Assembly (NCBI GenBank): GCA_964584415.1
Contig: CAZOZX010000040.1
Span: forward strand, 1 to 17,137
Source of the DNA: PHAA01 sp964584415
Lineage (GTDB): Bacteria; Bacillota; Syntrophomonadia; Syntrophomonadales; Syntrophomonadaceae
DNA: 17,137 bases
Reading direction: 5' to 3'
In this document: positions 1-6,231 of the stretch, piece by piece
Numbering within the stretch: the first letter of the stretch is position 1
Layout of the letters: every line of letters begins with the position of its first letter
Program-made: the position numbers and the translations under genes
Notes under the pieces: model-generated
The model's database searches: none
The model's input: the letters and a program-made list of their open reading frames with translations, nothing else
Told to the model about the DNA's origin: nothing

Positions 1-115
1 TCTTCCTCGATTTCAGGGTTTTGTTCAGGAAGTCGACCACCTTGACCAGATCCTGGTTGGCGGGAAAACTCTGGTGAGCAATAAGTTCCAATTTTCCAGT
101 GTCTTTTTCGCCCAA
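1..115 (-). CDS. YpmA/DUF4264-like small protein, 3' end cut by window
   Basis: A short open frame begins at a TTG start (115-113) and is still open at base 1, so only the first 38 codons are visible. The start is set by AAGGAG seven bases upstream; no ATG is available in this frame. The protein begins MGEKDTGKLELIAHQSFPA and continues with DLVKVVDFLNKTL, which I recognise as the pattern of the small YpmA (DUF4264) proteins of Firmicutes, usually about 60 residues and of unknown role. A good sigma-A promoter lies just upstream at 142-170. Family assignment is from memory of the DLxKVVDxLNxTLK motif; the C-terminal half is outside the window. Confidence 0.55.
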   Translation of the reverse strand, partial: MGEKDTGKLELIAHQSFPANQDLVKVVDFLNKTLKSRK

Positions 116-141
116 AGTGCTTCTCCTTTCCACATTTATAT

Positions 142-170
142 ATTCTAAAATAAGCTCCCTTCTTTTACAA
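142..170 (-). promoter_or_regulatory. sigma-A promoter of the YpmA-like gene
   Basis: Read on the minus strand: -35 TTGTAA (170-165), 17-base spacer, -10 TAGAAT (147-142). It sits about 27 bases upstream of the TTG start at 115 and separates this gene from the DUF366 gene upstream. Confidence 0.55.
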
Positions 171-224
171 GACGGCAGGAATTAACGGCTTCGTGGCTGA
201 TCCCACTTTACCCGACGTACATAC

Positions 225-791
225 TTATATATCCGCAATTATCCCACGGGCTTTACAGCGGGCTTCATAGATTCTCTCCAGCTCCCTTTTATAGCGGATC
301 ATAACATTCTCGGCAAAAGAAGCGTAGTCATTGATGCCCAGGTCTTTCAGCCCGATGGTTTTAACCGGGGTCCCTTCGGTTTCAATATTCAGACCGGCAT
401 GGATCAGGGTCGAGATGACGGTGCTGGTAGCAATCGATACCGAAAGCTTGCCACGGTCCAAATACAGATCATCGCCGATACGCTGGATAACGACCTCATA
501 CTTTTCGAGTTCCTCTTTTATGGCCATGATCAGGATGAACTGGCGGTAAATAGCTTTCTCCAGGTTATTATCGAAATGTTCCACAATAAAGTTCAGCATA
601 CGTGGTGAATAAATTGATTCCTTTTCCCGAACGTCGGTTAGATCGAACATTTGGTCATAATTTACGTTGACCTGGCCAAAAAAAGCTACCATCGCATCTC
701 CCAGCAGTCCATAATTGCGATATATCCAGTGCGGGCGCAGTTGACTGGCATCGTAATTGATATCTTCCTTAATAAGTAATGTCTTCAGCAT
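225..791 (-). CDS. DUF366 family protein
   Basis: 188 residues, full length for DUF366. Recognisable family signatures are the N-terminal YDASQLRPHWIYRNYGLLGD stretch (about residues 14-33), the SPRMLNFIVEHFD segment (about 62-74) followed by a helical ILIMAIKEEL region, and the C-terminal RYKRELERIYEARCKARG tail. The molecular function of DUF366 is not established. The ATG at 791 has GAGG seven bases upstream (GAGGATGAAAAATG), which supports this start. The gene lies 108 bases downstream of cobO on the same strand, so the two may be co-transcribed, but no shared function is evident. No signal peptide or membrane segment is visible; it is probably cytosolic. Confidence 0.75.
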   Translation of the reverse strand: MLKTLLIKEDINYDASQLRPHWIYRNYGLLGDAMVAFFGQVNVNYDQMFDLTDVREKESIYSPRMLNFIVEHFDNNLEKAIYRQFILIMAIKEELEKYEVVIQRIGDDLYLDRGKLSVSIATSTVISTLIHAGLNIETEGTPVKTIGLKDLGINDYASFAENVMIRYKRELERIYEARCKARGIIADI

Positions 792-899
792 TTTTCATCC
801 TCACCTTCATGATTGCGTAGATTTTATCCTGTCCTGAACCATTATCTTCCTTTATATAATCATATACATATAATATCACCATTAGCTTGCCTAATAATA

Positions 900-1445
900 T
901 CAATATTCTATTCCCAGTCGCGGAGCGGTTCCTGCGTACATAGGATGTTTGACGAACACCATCTCGGTAACCAGATCTGCATTATCCATTACCGCCGAAG
1001 GTGCATCCCGTCCGGTCAAGATCAATTCTATCTCCTGCTGACGGCAATTATCCATAAAAGCCAGCACCGATTCTACCGAGACAACGCCATAATTTACAAC
1101 TGCCATTATTTCATCCAGAATGAGCAAGTCACAGTTCTGCTGTTCAATTATCTGCGGTAACCGGGCCCAGACCTGTTGGTAGTCTGCCGCTATTTCCAGC
1201 TTTTCAGCTTCAGACAATTGCCAGAAAAAAGGACGGGGTTTACTGTTCGCAATCATCACCTGGAAATCAGGGGCTAAACGCTGAAGGGCCTTGTGTTCAG
1301 AATAACCGTGGTTCTTAAGAAAGGAGAGCATCAACACCTTCCATCCGGCTCCTACCGCTCTGATACCCTGCCCTATCGCTGCGGTGGTCTTGCCCTTGCC
1401 CTGACCGGTATATACATGAACTTTTCCCAGTTGACGTTCGCTCAC
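900..1445 (-). CDS. cobO: Cob(I)yrinic acid a,c-diamide adenosyltransferase (CobO/BtuR type)
   Basis: ATP:corrinoid adenosyltransferase, which transfers the 5'-deoxyadenosyl group of ATP to the cobalt of a reduced corrinoid to make coenzyme B12 forms. The P-loop GQGKGKTT falls at residues 14-21, right after GKVHVYTG, as in CobO/CobA. Further family motifs are LLILDEIMAVVNYG (Walker B region), the ILTGRDAP segment and the C-terminal GIEY. I place the start at GTG 1445 (about 181 aa), nine bases after AAAGG. In-frame ATGs at 1451 and 1454 sit too close to that site, and the ATG at 1487 has no ribosome-binding site. The gene stands alone here with no other cobalamin genes, suggesting salvage or maintenance of adenosylcobalamin. 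Upstream is the terminator of the small gene at 1599. Confidence 0.88.
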   Translation of the reverse strand: MSERQLGKVHVYTGQGKGKTTAAIGQGIRAVGAGWKVLMLSFLKNHGYSEHKALQRLAPDFQVMIANSKPRPFFWQLSEAEKLEIAADYQQVWARLPQIIEQQNCDLLILDEIMAVVNYGVVSVESVLAFMDNCRQQEIELILTGRDAPSAVMDNADLVTEMVFVKHPMYAGTAPRLGIEY

Positions 1446-1530
1446 CCGCATCATCCTTTCTGTTGAGGTTTTGTCACATCTTACCATCTAACGATTGCCA
1501 TATCCATAATATAACCGCCAAAATCCTGAA

Positions 1531-1562
1531 ACATAGTAAAAGCGCCGCGAATCAGCGGCGCT
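1531..1562 (-). terminator. Rho-independent terminator of the 48-codon gene
   Basis: On the minus strand an 8-bp perfect stem AGCGCCGC / GCGGCGCT (1562-1541) with a six-base loop is followed directly by TTTTACTATG. It lies 37 bases downstream of the stop codon of the small gene at 1599 and just upstream of cobO. Confidence 0.75.
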
Positions 1563-1598
1563 GTACTAAACCCATCTATGCAAAACTGTCTCCTTCCC

Positions 1599-1745
1599 CT
1601 ACTTGGCTAATTCCTCGGCCAATGCCCGGCTCTTTTCCGACAAGGTCATTGCTATTGCAGCGGCATCCTTGTTCTTACCGAGGATTAGGGTAGAAGCAAG
1701 TTCGGCGAATATACGTTTTAACTCCATAAACAATTTGGTTCCCAT
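1599..1745 (-). CDS. Small 48-residue protein of unknown function
   Basis: A short gene with a complete set of expression signals. The ATG at 1745 is preceded by GGGGGGAG with seven-base spacing, there is a consensus promoter about 90 bases upstream (1837-1865), and a GC-rich terminator about 40 bases after the stop. The protein starts MGTKLFMELKRIFAELAS and ends with SRALAEELAK. It is predicted to be helical, amphipathic and rich in Ala, Leu, Lys and Glu, with one central GKNKDAAA turn. There is no signal peptide or cysteine. I do not recognise a family. It sits between xth and cobO but appears to be its own transcription unit. The expression signals, rather than homology, are what make it a gene. 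Confidence 0.72.
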   Translation of the reverse strand: MGTKLFMELKRIFAELASTLILGKNKDAAAIAMTLSEKSRALAEELAK

Positions 1746-1771
1746 GAAAAACTCCCCCCATTTATATCGAA

Positions 1772-1827
1772 GGCGGATACAACACCAATAACAAAAAATG
1801 TATTCAATTAAGAATACGTCCTCCGCC
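1772..1827 (-). promoter_or_regulatory. Structured leader of the small gene (possible attenuator)
   Basis: Between the promoter (1837-1865) and the start at 1745 the minus-strand leader can form GTATTC/GAATAC (1817-1812 with 1805-1800) around a TTAATT loop, followed directly by ATTTTTTG, a terminator-like arrangement. An outer stem GGCGGA/TCCGCC (1827-1822 with 1777-1772) encloses it. The inner stem is AT-rich and only 6 bp, so this is suggestive only. Confidence 0.35.
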
Positions 1828-1836
1828 CCTACCTAA

Positions 1837-1865
1837 ATTATAGATTCATGCCTGGTAAGGGTCAA
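1837..1865 (-). promoter_or_regulatory. Strong sigma-A promoter of the small gene
   Basis: Minus strand: -35 TTGACC (1865-1860), 17-base spacer, -10 TATAAT (1842-1837). Eleven of twelve bases match consensus. It lies between the xth stop (1904) and the 48-codon gene. Confidence 0.75.
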
Positions 1866-1903
1866 TGCCATATAAGAAATATTGAGTAAATTCCTGCCAT
1901 ATC

Positions 1904-2668
1904 CTATTTCAGCAGCAGAGCGACAGGACAATGATCCGAACCTTCTACTTCATTATAATGTATGCAATCATATACATCATCGATCATATTATTGGAGACA
2001 TAGAAACAGTCGATTCTCCAGCCCGCATTTCTTTCCCGGGCCCGGCTTTTGAAATCCCACCAGGTGTACTCTACTTTGTCGGGGTTTAGATGCCGGAAAA
2101 CATCAACATAGCCGTGAGCAAGAAATTTATCCAACATTGCCCGTTCAACTGGCAGAAAACCAGAATTCTTAGCATTAGCTTTAGCATTCTTGAGATCTAT
2201 TTCCCGATGGGCAGTATTAAAATCCCCGCAAATTATAACCTTAATATCTTTATTCTTCAGCTGATCACAATATTCAATGATTTCCTCATAAAATTCCAGC
2301 TTGTACTGGACGCGTTCATCCCCCATCCCGCCATTGGGGAAATAAACATTGAGCAGGGTAAAATCGTCGTAATCGGCGATCAGCACCCTGCCCTCATTAT
2401 CAAATTTTTCTACCCCCAGGCCGTACCTGATAGCCAGGGGCGGCTGGCGGAAATACATCGCTACCCCGCTGTAGCCTTTGCGCTGGGCTGGATTCCAGGC
2501 GTGATCATAACCTGTAACCGAAGTAAGTTCGGCCGGGAGCTGTTCCGGATAGGCTTTGGTTTCCTGCAGGCATATTATATCCGGACCCTCACCCAACATC
2601 CAGTCCACCAGCCCCTTTTTTTGAGCCGCTCTTATCCCATTGACGTTCCAAGAACATATCTTTTGCAT
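1904..2668 (-). CDS. xth: Exodeoxyribonuclease III (AP endonuclease)
   Basis: 254-residue XthA/ExoA-type enzyme of the endonuclease/exonuclease/phosphatase fold, acting in base excision repair as an AP endonuclease and 3'-5' exonuclease. The signature residues are present: NVNGIR near the N-terminus (about 8-13), LQETKA with the metal-binding Glu at 36, the YFPNGG segment, GDFNTAHREIDL in the middle, and the C-terminal GSDHCPVALLL with the catalytic Asp-His pair. Length is normal for the family. The ATG at 2668 comes three bases after the mrp stop and has only a weak ribosome-binding site, which suggests translational coupling to mrp. No convincing terminator follows; the next downstream signal is the promoter of the 48-codon gene. 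Confidence 0.95.
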   Translation of the reverse strand: MQKICSWNVNGIRAAQKKGLVDWMLGEGPDIICLQETKAYPEQLPAELTSVTGYDHAWNPAQRKGYSGVAMYFRQPPLAIRYGLGVEKFDNEGRVLIADYDDFTLLNVYFPNGGMGDERVQYKLEFYEEIIEYCDQLKNKDIKVIICGDFNTAHREIDLKNAKANAKNSGFLPVERAMLDKFLAHGYVDVFRHLNPDKVEYTWWDFKSRARERNAGWRIDCFYVSNNMIDDVYDCIHYNEVEGSDHCPVALLLK

Positions 2669-2671
2669 AAT

Positions 2672-3514
2672 TTAGGGTAGTTTGACCATTATCTTTTCAA
2701 CTATAGCGTTTATTTCCGGTGAGGTATACTCACTTATTTTTCCCTGGTCGATCAGTTGATTCAATGTCATGTCCCAGGGCATTCCACCTAGAAATTCGAT
2801 TTCGGAATCGGCAGCTACCTGAGCCCCTTGACTCTTACCAAAAATCTCGAGTTTTTCGCTGCAGTTGGTGCAAATAGCATAACTCATATTTTCAATCAGA
2901 CCCAGGATCGGAATATTCATCTTACGGGCCATCTTGATAGTCTTTTTTACCACCATGGCAGCCAGTTCCTGCGGTGAAGATATAATCACAATTCCGCTAA
3001 CCGGCAATGACTGCATGACGGTAAGAGGTACATCCCCGGTTCCGGGTGGAAGGTCTACCACCATATAATCAAGATCGCCCCAATCAGCTTCACCCCAGAA
3101 TTGATTTACAGCTCCAGCCAGCATTGGTCCTCTCCATACTACCGGGTCGTCCTCATTGGGCAGGAAGAAATTCACCGATAATATTTTTATACCCATAGGA
3201 CCGTCAGGCGGAATGATGCCATATTCGGATGCTTTCATCGGCACCGGGCCGGTTAAACCAAAGGCGCGGGGTTGACTGGGCCCGGTAATATCGGCGTCAA
3301 GCACCCCTACTCTCTTGCCCTGCCGGGCCAATGCGGCTGCCAATAGGCCGGTTACAGAAGATTTGCCAACTCCACCTTTACCACTCATAACCACAATAAC
3401 ATTGCGGATATTATTACGGGAACCAAGGATAGATTTCTCGATTTCCACTCCGCAGGCATCTGGGTCGACACCACAGCTGCCGCTGGAGGGACAGGTATTA
3501 CATTTTTCGGACAT
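2672..3514 (-). CDS. mrp: Mrp/Nbp35-type Fe-S cluster carrier ATPase
   Basis: P-loop ATPase of the Mrp/ApbC/Nbp35 family, which holds and delivers Fe-S clusters to apo-proteins in the cytosol. From the chosen start the protein has 280 residues. The deviant Walker A GKGGVGKS is at about 45-52, LDADITGPSQP at 72-82, DLPPGTGD at 154-161, and the C-terminal CTNC pair at 215-218 is the expected bridging cluster site. The N-terminus adds four cysteines (5, 8, 14, 21), resembling the N-terminal cluster of Nbp35 rather than a bare Mrp. I chose ATG 3514 because AAAGGGG lies nine bases upstream; an upstream in-frame start at 3559 adds an Arg-rich, non-conserved stretch. xth follows after three bases. 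In Desulfovibrio a related ATPase sits next to the ORP genes; here it is about 2.3 kb away. Confidence 0.9.
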   Translation of the reverse strand: MSEKCNTCPSSGSCGVDPDACGVEIEKSILGSRNNIRNVIVVMSGKGGVGKSSVTGLLAAALARQGKRVGVLDADITGPSQPRAFGLTGPVPMKASEYGIIPPDGPMGIKILSVNFFLPNEDDPVVWRGPMLAGAVNQFWGEADWGDLDYMVVDLPPGTGDVPLTVMQSLPVSGIVIISSPQELAAMVVKKTIKMARKMNIPILGLIENMSYAICTNCSEKLEIFGKSQGAQVAADSEIEFLGGMPWDMTLNQLIDQGKISEYTSPEINAIVEKIMVKLP

Positions 3515-3609
3515 TAAATATTTCCCCTTTCTAAAACGTCGATCTCTAATTATGCCCACAACCAGGATTTCTATATCTTAAATTATCCTGTACGGGACTG
3601 TTAACTGAT

Positions 3610-4062
3610 TTATGGATTTATATTAGTTTTATTCTGCTCAATAATCTGCTGCAGACTCTTGGCAAATTTCTTATCATCCTGAGCTGCACGCTTTTTTGGC
3701 CCCTTAATTCTTTCCCCGGCGCGGCGGGCTTTTTGATTCAGGAAACGGCTCAGCAATAAACGATCTATGTTTTCATCGGTATAAATCTTCCCTCCTGGCG
3801 TCAAAGCTCTGCTGCCTTTGGCCATCACCATCGAAGCCAGTCCGTAATCCTGGGTCACCACAATGTCGCCTGGCTTGGCTAGATTTATTATAGCAATATC
3901 GGCTGACTGTGATGCCCCATCAACCACTACTACCGACGCATATTGGCTGTCGATGAGATGATTGATATTGGATACCATTATCACTTCCAGGCAAAATTGC
4001 CCGGCTATCTCTTCGATAATATTTTTCACCGGACAAGCGTCGGCGTCAACTAGAATTTTCAT
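3610..4062 (-). CDS. YaiI/YqxD (DUF188, UPF0178) family protein
   Basis: 150 residues, the usual length of the family. It begins with MKILVDADACPVKN, the hallmark of YaiI/YqxD proteins, and has VTQDYGLASMV (about residues 94-104) with the family's conserved Asp in a PIN-like fold, then YTDENID and a basic C-terminus with RAGERIKGPKKR. A nuclease-like fold is predicted for the family, but no substrate is known to me. The ATG at 4062 is preceded by GAGG with five-base spacing. A promoter fits at 4147-4175. It is divergent from the ECF sigma gene and about 95 bases upstream of mrp on the same strand, so it may lead an operon with mrp and xth. Confidence 0.85.
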   Translation of the reverse strand: MKILVDADACPVKNIIEEIAGQFCLEVIMVSNINHLIDSQYASVVVVDGASQSADIAIINLAKPGDIVVTQDYGLASMVMAKGSRALTPGGKIYTDENIDRLLLSRFLNQKARRAGERIKGPKKRAAQDDKKFAKSLQQIIEQNKTNINP

Positions 4063-4125
4063 TACATCCTCATTTATCTCCCTACCCAGGGTTTATCGGA
4101 AGTATTGCCCCGGGCCAAAAACACC

Positions 4126-4154
4126 TTAAAGCTGCTTATAATTCGTGTTATATT
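4126..4154 (+). promoter_or_regulatory. Possible promoter of the ECF sigma operon
   Basis: TTAAAG (4126-4131), 17-base spacer, TATATT (4149-4154), about 70 bases upstream of the sigma-factor start. The -35 box is weak (3 of 6). It overlaps head-on with the minus-strand promoter at 4147-4175. Confidence 0.38.
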
Positions 4155-4175
4155 ATTAAGTAGCCATAAGTGTAA
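4147..4175 (-). promoter_or_regulatory. Probable promoter of the DUF188 gene
   Basis: Minus strand: TTACAC (4175-4170), 17-base spacer, TATAAC (4152-4147), about 85 bases upstream of the ATG at 4062. Its -10 region coincides with that of the plus-strand promoter at 4126-4154. Confidence 0.45.
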
Positions 4176-4226
4176 GTTAGTCACCAACAATCCGTATATA
4201 GATTAGAGTGAACGGAGGACCGCGCT

Positions 4227-4817
4227 GTGCCAACCGACGAGATGCTAACCGCCCGTACTCTACGTGGTGATATTTCTGCTTTTGAAGAAATCGTAAACCG
4301 CTATAGAAATTCGGTGTTTACCATTATATACCGTATGACCGGACAATACCAGGAAGCCGAAGATATTAGCCAAGACGTTTTTATTACTGTTTACCAGAAA
4401 CTGCACCAGTATGATAGCAGCAAAAGATTTGCCCCCTGGATACACCGGATTGCGATTAACACCACCATCAGCGCTCTGCGCAAGAAGAACAAGGTTATAA
4501 CCTTGAATTTCGATGAAACCTATAGCCAGCAGGAAGACCACCGCAATGATTACGGTGACCCTCAGTTGTTTCTAGAGCGCAATGAATTGAAAACCGAGAT
4601 CAAAACCGCCTTTGATTCATTGCCGGAAAGCTACCAGATAGTGCTGGCCCTGCGTTACCAGTTGGAGCTCGACAACCAGGAAATAGCTGAGGTCCTAGGG
4701 GTCAACAAAGAAAACATAGAAGTCAAGATACACCGGGCCCGCAAATCATTACGAAAAGCAATCAACAGAAATAGGGACGAAAGGGGGTTACAAGATGGAT
4801 TGTCAAGAGCTAAATAA
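4227..4817 (+). CDS. ECF-type RNA polymerase sigma factor
   Basis: 196 residues with the two-domain ECF layout. Sigma region 2 runs at about 18-88, including FEEIVNRYRNSVFTIIYRM, AEDISQDVFITVYQKL and the RFAPWIHRIAINT segment. Sigma region 4 runs at about 128-182, with LPESYQIVLALRYQLELDNQEIAEVLGV and a helix-turn-helix ending VKIHRARKSLR. It directs RNA polymerase to a small regulon, normally in response to an envelope signal relayed by its anti-sigma factor. I take the GTG at 4227, which has CGGAGG eight bases upstream; ATG 4242 is a later alternative. The 3' end overlaps the anti-sigma gene by 23 bases, so the two are translationally coupled. No typical AAC-type ECF promoter was obvious upstream, so autoregulation cannot be shown. 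Confidence 0.92.
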   Translation: MPTDEMLTARTLRGDISAFEEIVNRYRNSVFTIIYRMTGQYQEAEDISQDVFITVYQKLHQYDSSKRFAPWIHRIAINTTISALRKKNKVITLNFDETYSQQEDHRNDYGDPQLFLERNELKTEIKTAFDSLPESYQIVLALRYQLELDNQEIAEVLGVNKENIEVKIHRARKSLRKAINRNRDERGLQDGLSRAK

Positions 4818-5802
4818 CCAGATCTATGATTACTGTGACGATTCAGTCTCCCCCCAAGCCTATCTGAAAATCAGTAAGCATTTAAAAGAATGTGATAGTT
4901 GCCAGCACGTGTACCAGTGGACTCGCCTGGAAAATGAGGTTTTGCGGGACACTTCCGATATTCCTGATTTACCAGCCGATTTTACCCCTAGGATAATGGC
5001 CGCGATTGGCCAGCTTAATCCGGGTGTCGCACCTATTCGCAGCCGCAAATTATGGTATAGCGGGCTTTTGGCGGCGGCAGCGGTCATTGCCCTGTGCCTG
5101 TATGCTTCGCAGTTCTTTAACAGCCCAAAATATGCCAATGTGGCGGATAATTCCGGCATCCAAGGTGATGCCGCAGTTGCTCCCTATGCAGTTGCACTAA
5201 AAGATGCTGGTACGGCGGAAAACCAAGTTGCATATAATGATTCAGCCCCGGTTACGCTGCTGGATGCCAATCCAAGCCCGCTGGCAACCGATAATACTAT
5301 TACCCCTACTGTTTCAGACAGCTCCACCTCTCCGGAAGTATTAGGCTTGCGGGCCACCCCGTCAGTTGTCTCCACCACTCCAGCAGAGGAACCTGATAGA
5401 GTATCGATTCTTACCGATAATGGTCCGGTCGTAACTGGCAAAACCCTTGCAGCTCCCAACCCCACCGATGTAAATGGTACTGCCCTGGAATCGGTGGAGC
5501 CGGTCCAGGCACCGGTTAATGTCCCGTCTAACCTGCAGCTGCGCCAGGTAGACATAAGTGCCAGCACGAAAACCATATATGAATACTCCAGCAGCGACGA
5601 CCAGACTAGGATTCAAATAACAGTAGAACCTTTCATTGAACCAACCGCGGAAAACCAAGCGCTTAACGATGCCAGAGATTCCGGGTTAAATGCACTAGCC
5701 CGCTGGATCCTGATCGGTGACCAGATGAAAACCGTTACATACAGCGGCAATATTTCCATGGATGAATTGAATGACCTGGCTAATACGGTTCAGTTCCAGT
5801 AA
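4795..5802 (+). CDS. Zinc-finger (ZAS) anti-sigma factor with membrane anchor
   Basis: 335 residues. The N-terminal cytoplasmic domain has the HxxxCxxC zinc anti-sigma motif (His29, Cys33, Cys36). A single membrane helix lies at about 87-104 (LWYSGLLAAAAVIALCLYA). Then comes a low-complexity Ala/Pro/Ser/Thr/Val-rich linker of about 140 residues, and a C-terminal domain of about 85 residues (TIYEYSSSDDQTRIQITVEP to the end) resembling the extracytoplasmic DUF4367-like sensors of Firmicutes. It should hold the upstream ECF sigma factor inactive at the membrane and release it on an outside signal. The start ATG at 4795 follows AAAGGGGG and overlaps the sigma gene by 23 bases. The stop codon abuts, with no spare base, the stop codon of the convergent NifX-like gene. 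Confidence 0.85.
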   Translation: MDCQELNNQIYDYCDDSVSPQAYLKISKHLKECDSCQHVYQWTRLENEVLRDTSDIPDLPADFTPRIMAAIGQLNPGVAPIRSRKLWYSGLLAAAAVIALCLYASQFFNSPKYANVADNSGIQGDAAVAPYAVALKDAGTAENQVAYNDSAPVTLLDANPSPLATDNTITPTVSDSSTSPEVLGLRATPSVVSTTPAEEPDRVSILTDNGPVVTGKTLAAPNPTDVNGTALESVEPVQAPVNVPSNLQLRQVDISASTKTIYEYSSSDDQTRIQITVEPFIEPTAENQALNDARDSGLNALARWILIGDQMKTVTYSGNISMDELNDLANTVQFQ

Positions 5803-6162
5803 CTAATTATGCCCGCACTCATCATGGTGCTGGTGTTCATGGCATACCGATCCGGTGGATACCAGCGAACCCTGCAGATAAGCAGTGGCTGCGGCCTCGG
5901 CGCTGCCGCTGGCGCCAATGATCACTTCAATCCCTTTCTCATTAAAAATATCAATAGCACCGGCTCCCATTCCTCCCGAAATAATCACGTTGACTCCCAG
6001 GTCGTGCAAGAAATTGGGTAAAAAGCCGGGTCGATGTCCCGGGTTGGGAATAGATTGACTTTTAGTAATTTGTCCATTTTCAGTTTCGTAAATGTTGAAG
6101 TTTATGCAATGCCCGAAGTGTTCTGTAACCATTGCATTTTCACTAGCAACCGCTATTTTCAT
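5803..6162 (-). CDS. NifX/orange-protein-like metal-cluster binding protein with His/Cys tail
   Basis: 119 residues from the ATG at 6162, which follows AAGGAGG with seven-base spacing; the longer frame to 6204 would include that site. It belongs to the dinitrogenase iron-molybdenum cofactor family (NifX/NafY/NifB C-terminal/ORP), with MKIAVASE at the start, TEHFGHCINFNIYE at about 13-26, and VNVIISGGMGAGAIDIFNEKGIEVIIGASG at about 57-86. The last 13 residues, CHEHQHHDECGHN, carry five His and two Cys and look like an added metal site. Relatives bind or carry Mo-Fe or Mo-Cu sulfide clusters; which metal is used here is unknown. It is the last gene of the ORP-like operon, 69 bases after the second MinD-like gene, and may be made in excess thanks to its strong ribosome-binding site. 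Confidence 0.88.
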   Translation of the reverse strand: MKIAVASENAMVTEHFGHCINFNIYETENGQITKSQSIPNPGHRPGFLPNFLHDLGVNVIISGGMGAGAIDIFNEKGIEVIIGASGSAEAAATAYLQGSLVSTGSVCHEHQHHDECGHN

Positions 6163-6231
6163 TTTCTTTCCTCCTTCTTTTGTTGAAATATCTGCACTGT
6201 CCAACCGATCGATGGAAAAGCTGATGCGTCC

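Noticed and set aside
2090..2680. Plus-strand open frame of 196 codons
   Set aside because: Antisense shadow of exonuclease III with no start signal.
225..4062. Possible cobalamin biosynthesis operon around cobO
   Set aside because: No other cobalamin gene or cobalamin riboswitch is visible near cobO; neighbours have unrelated functions.
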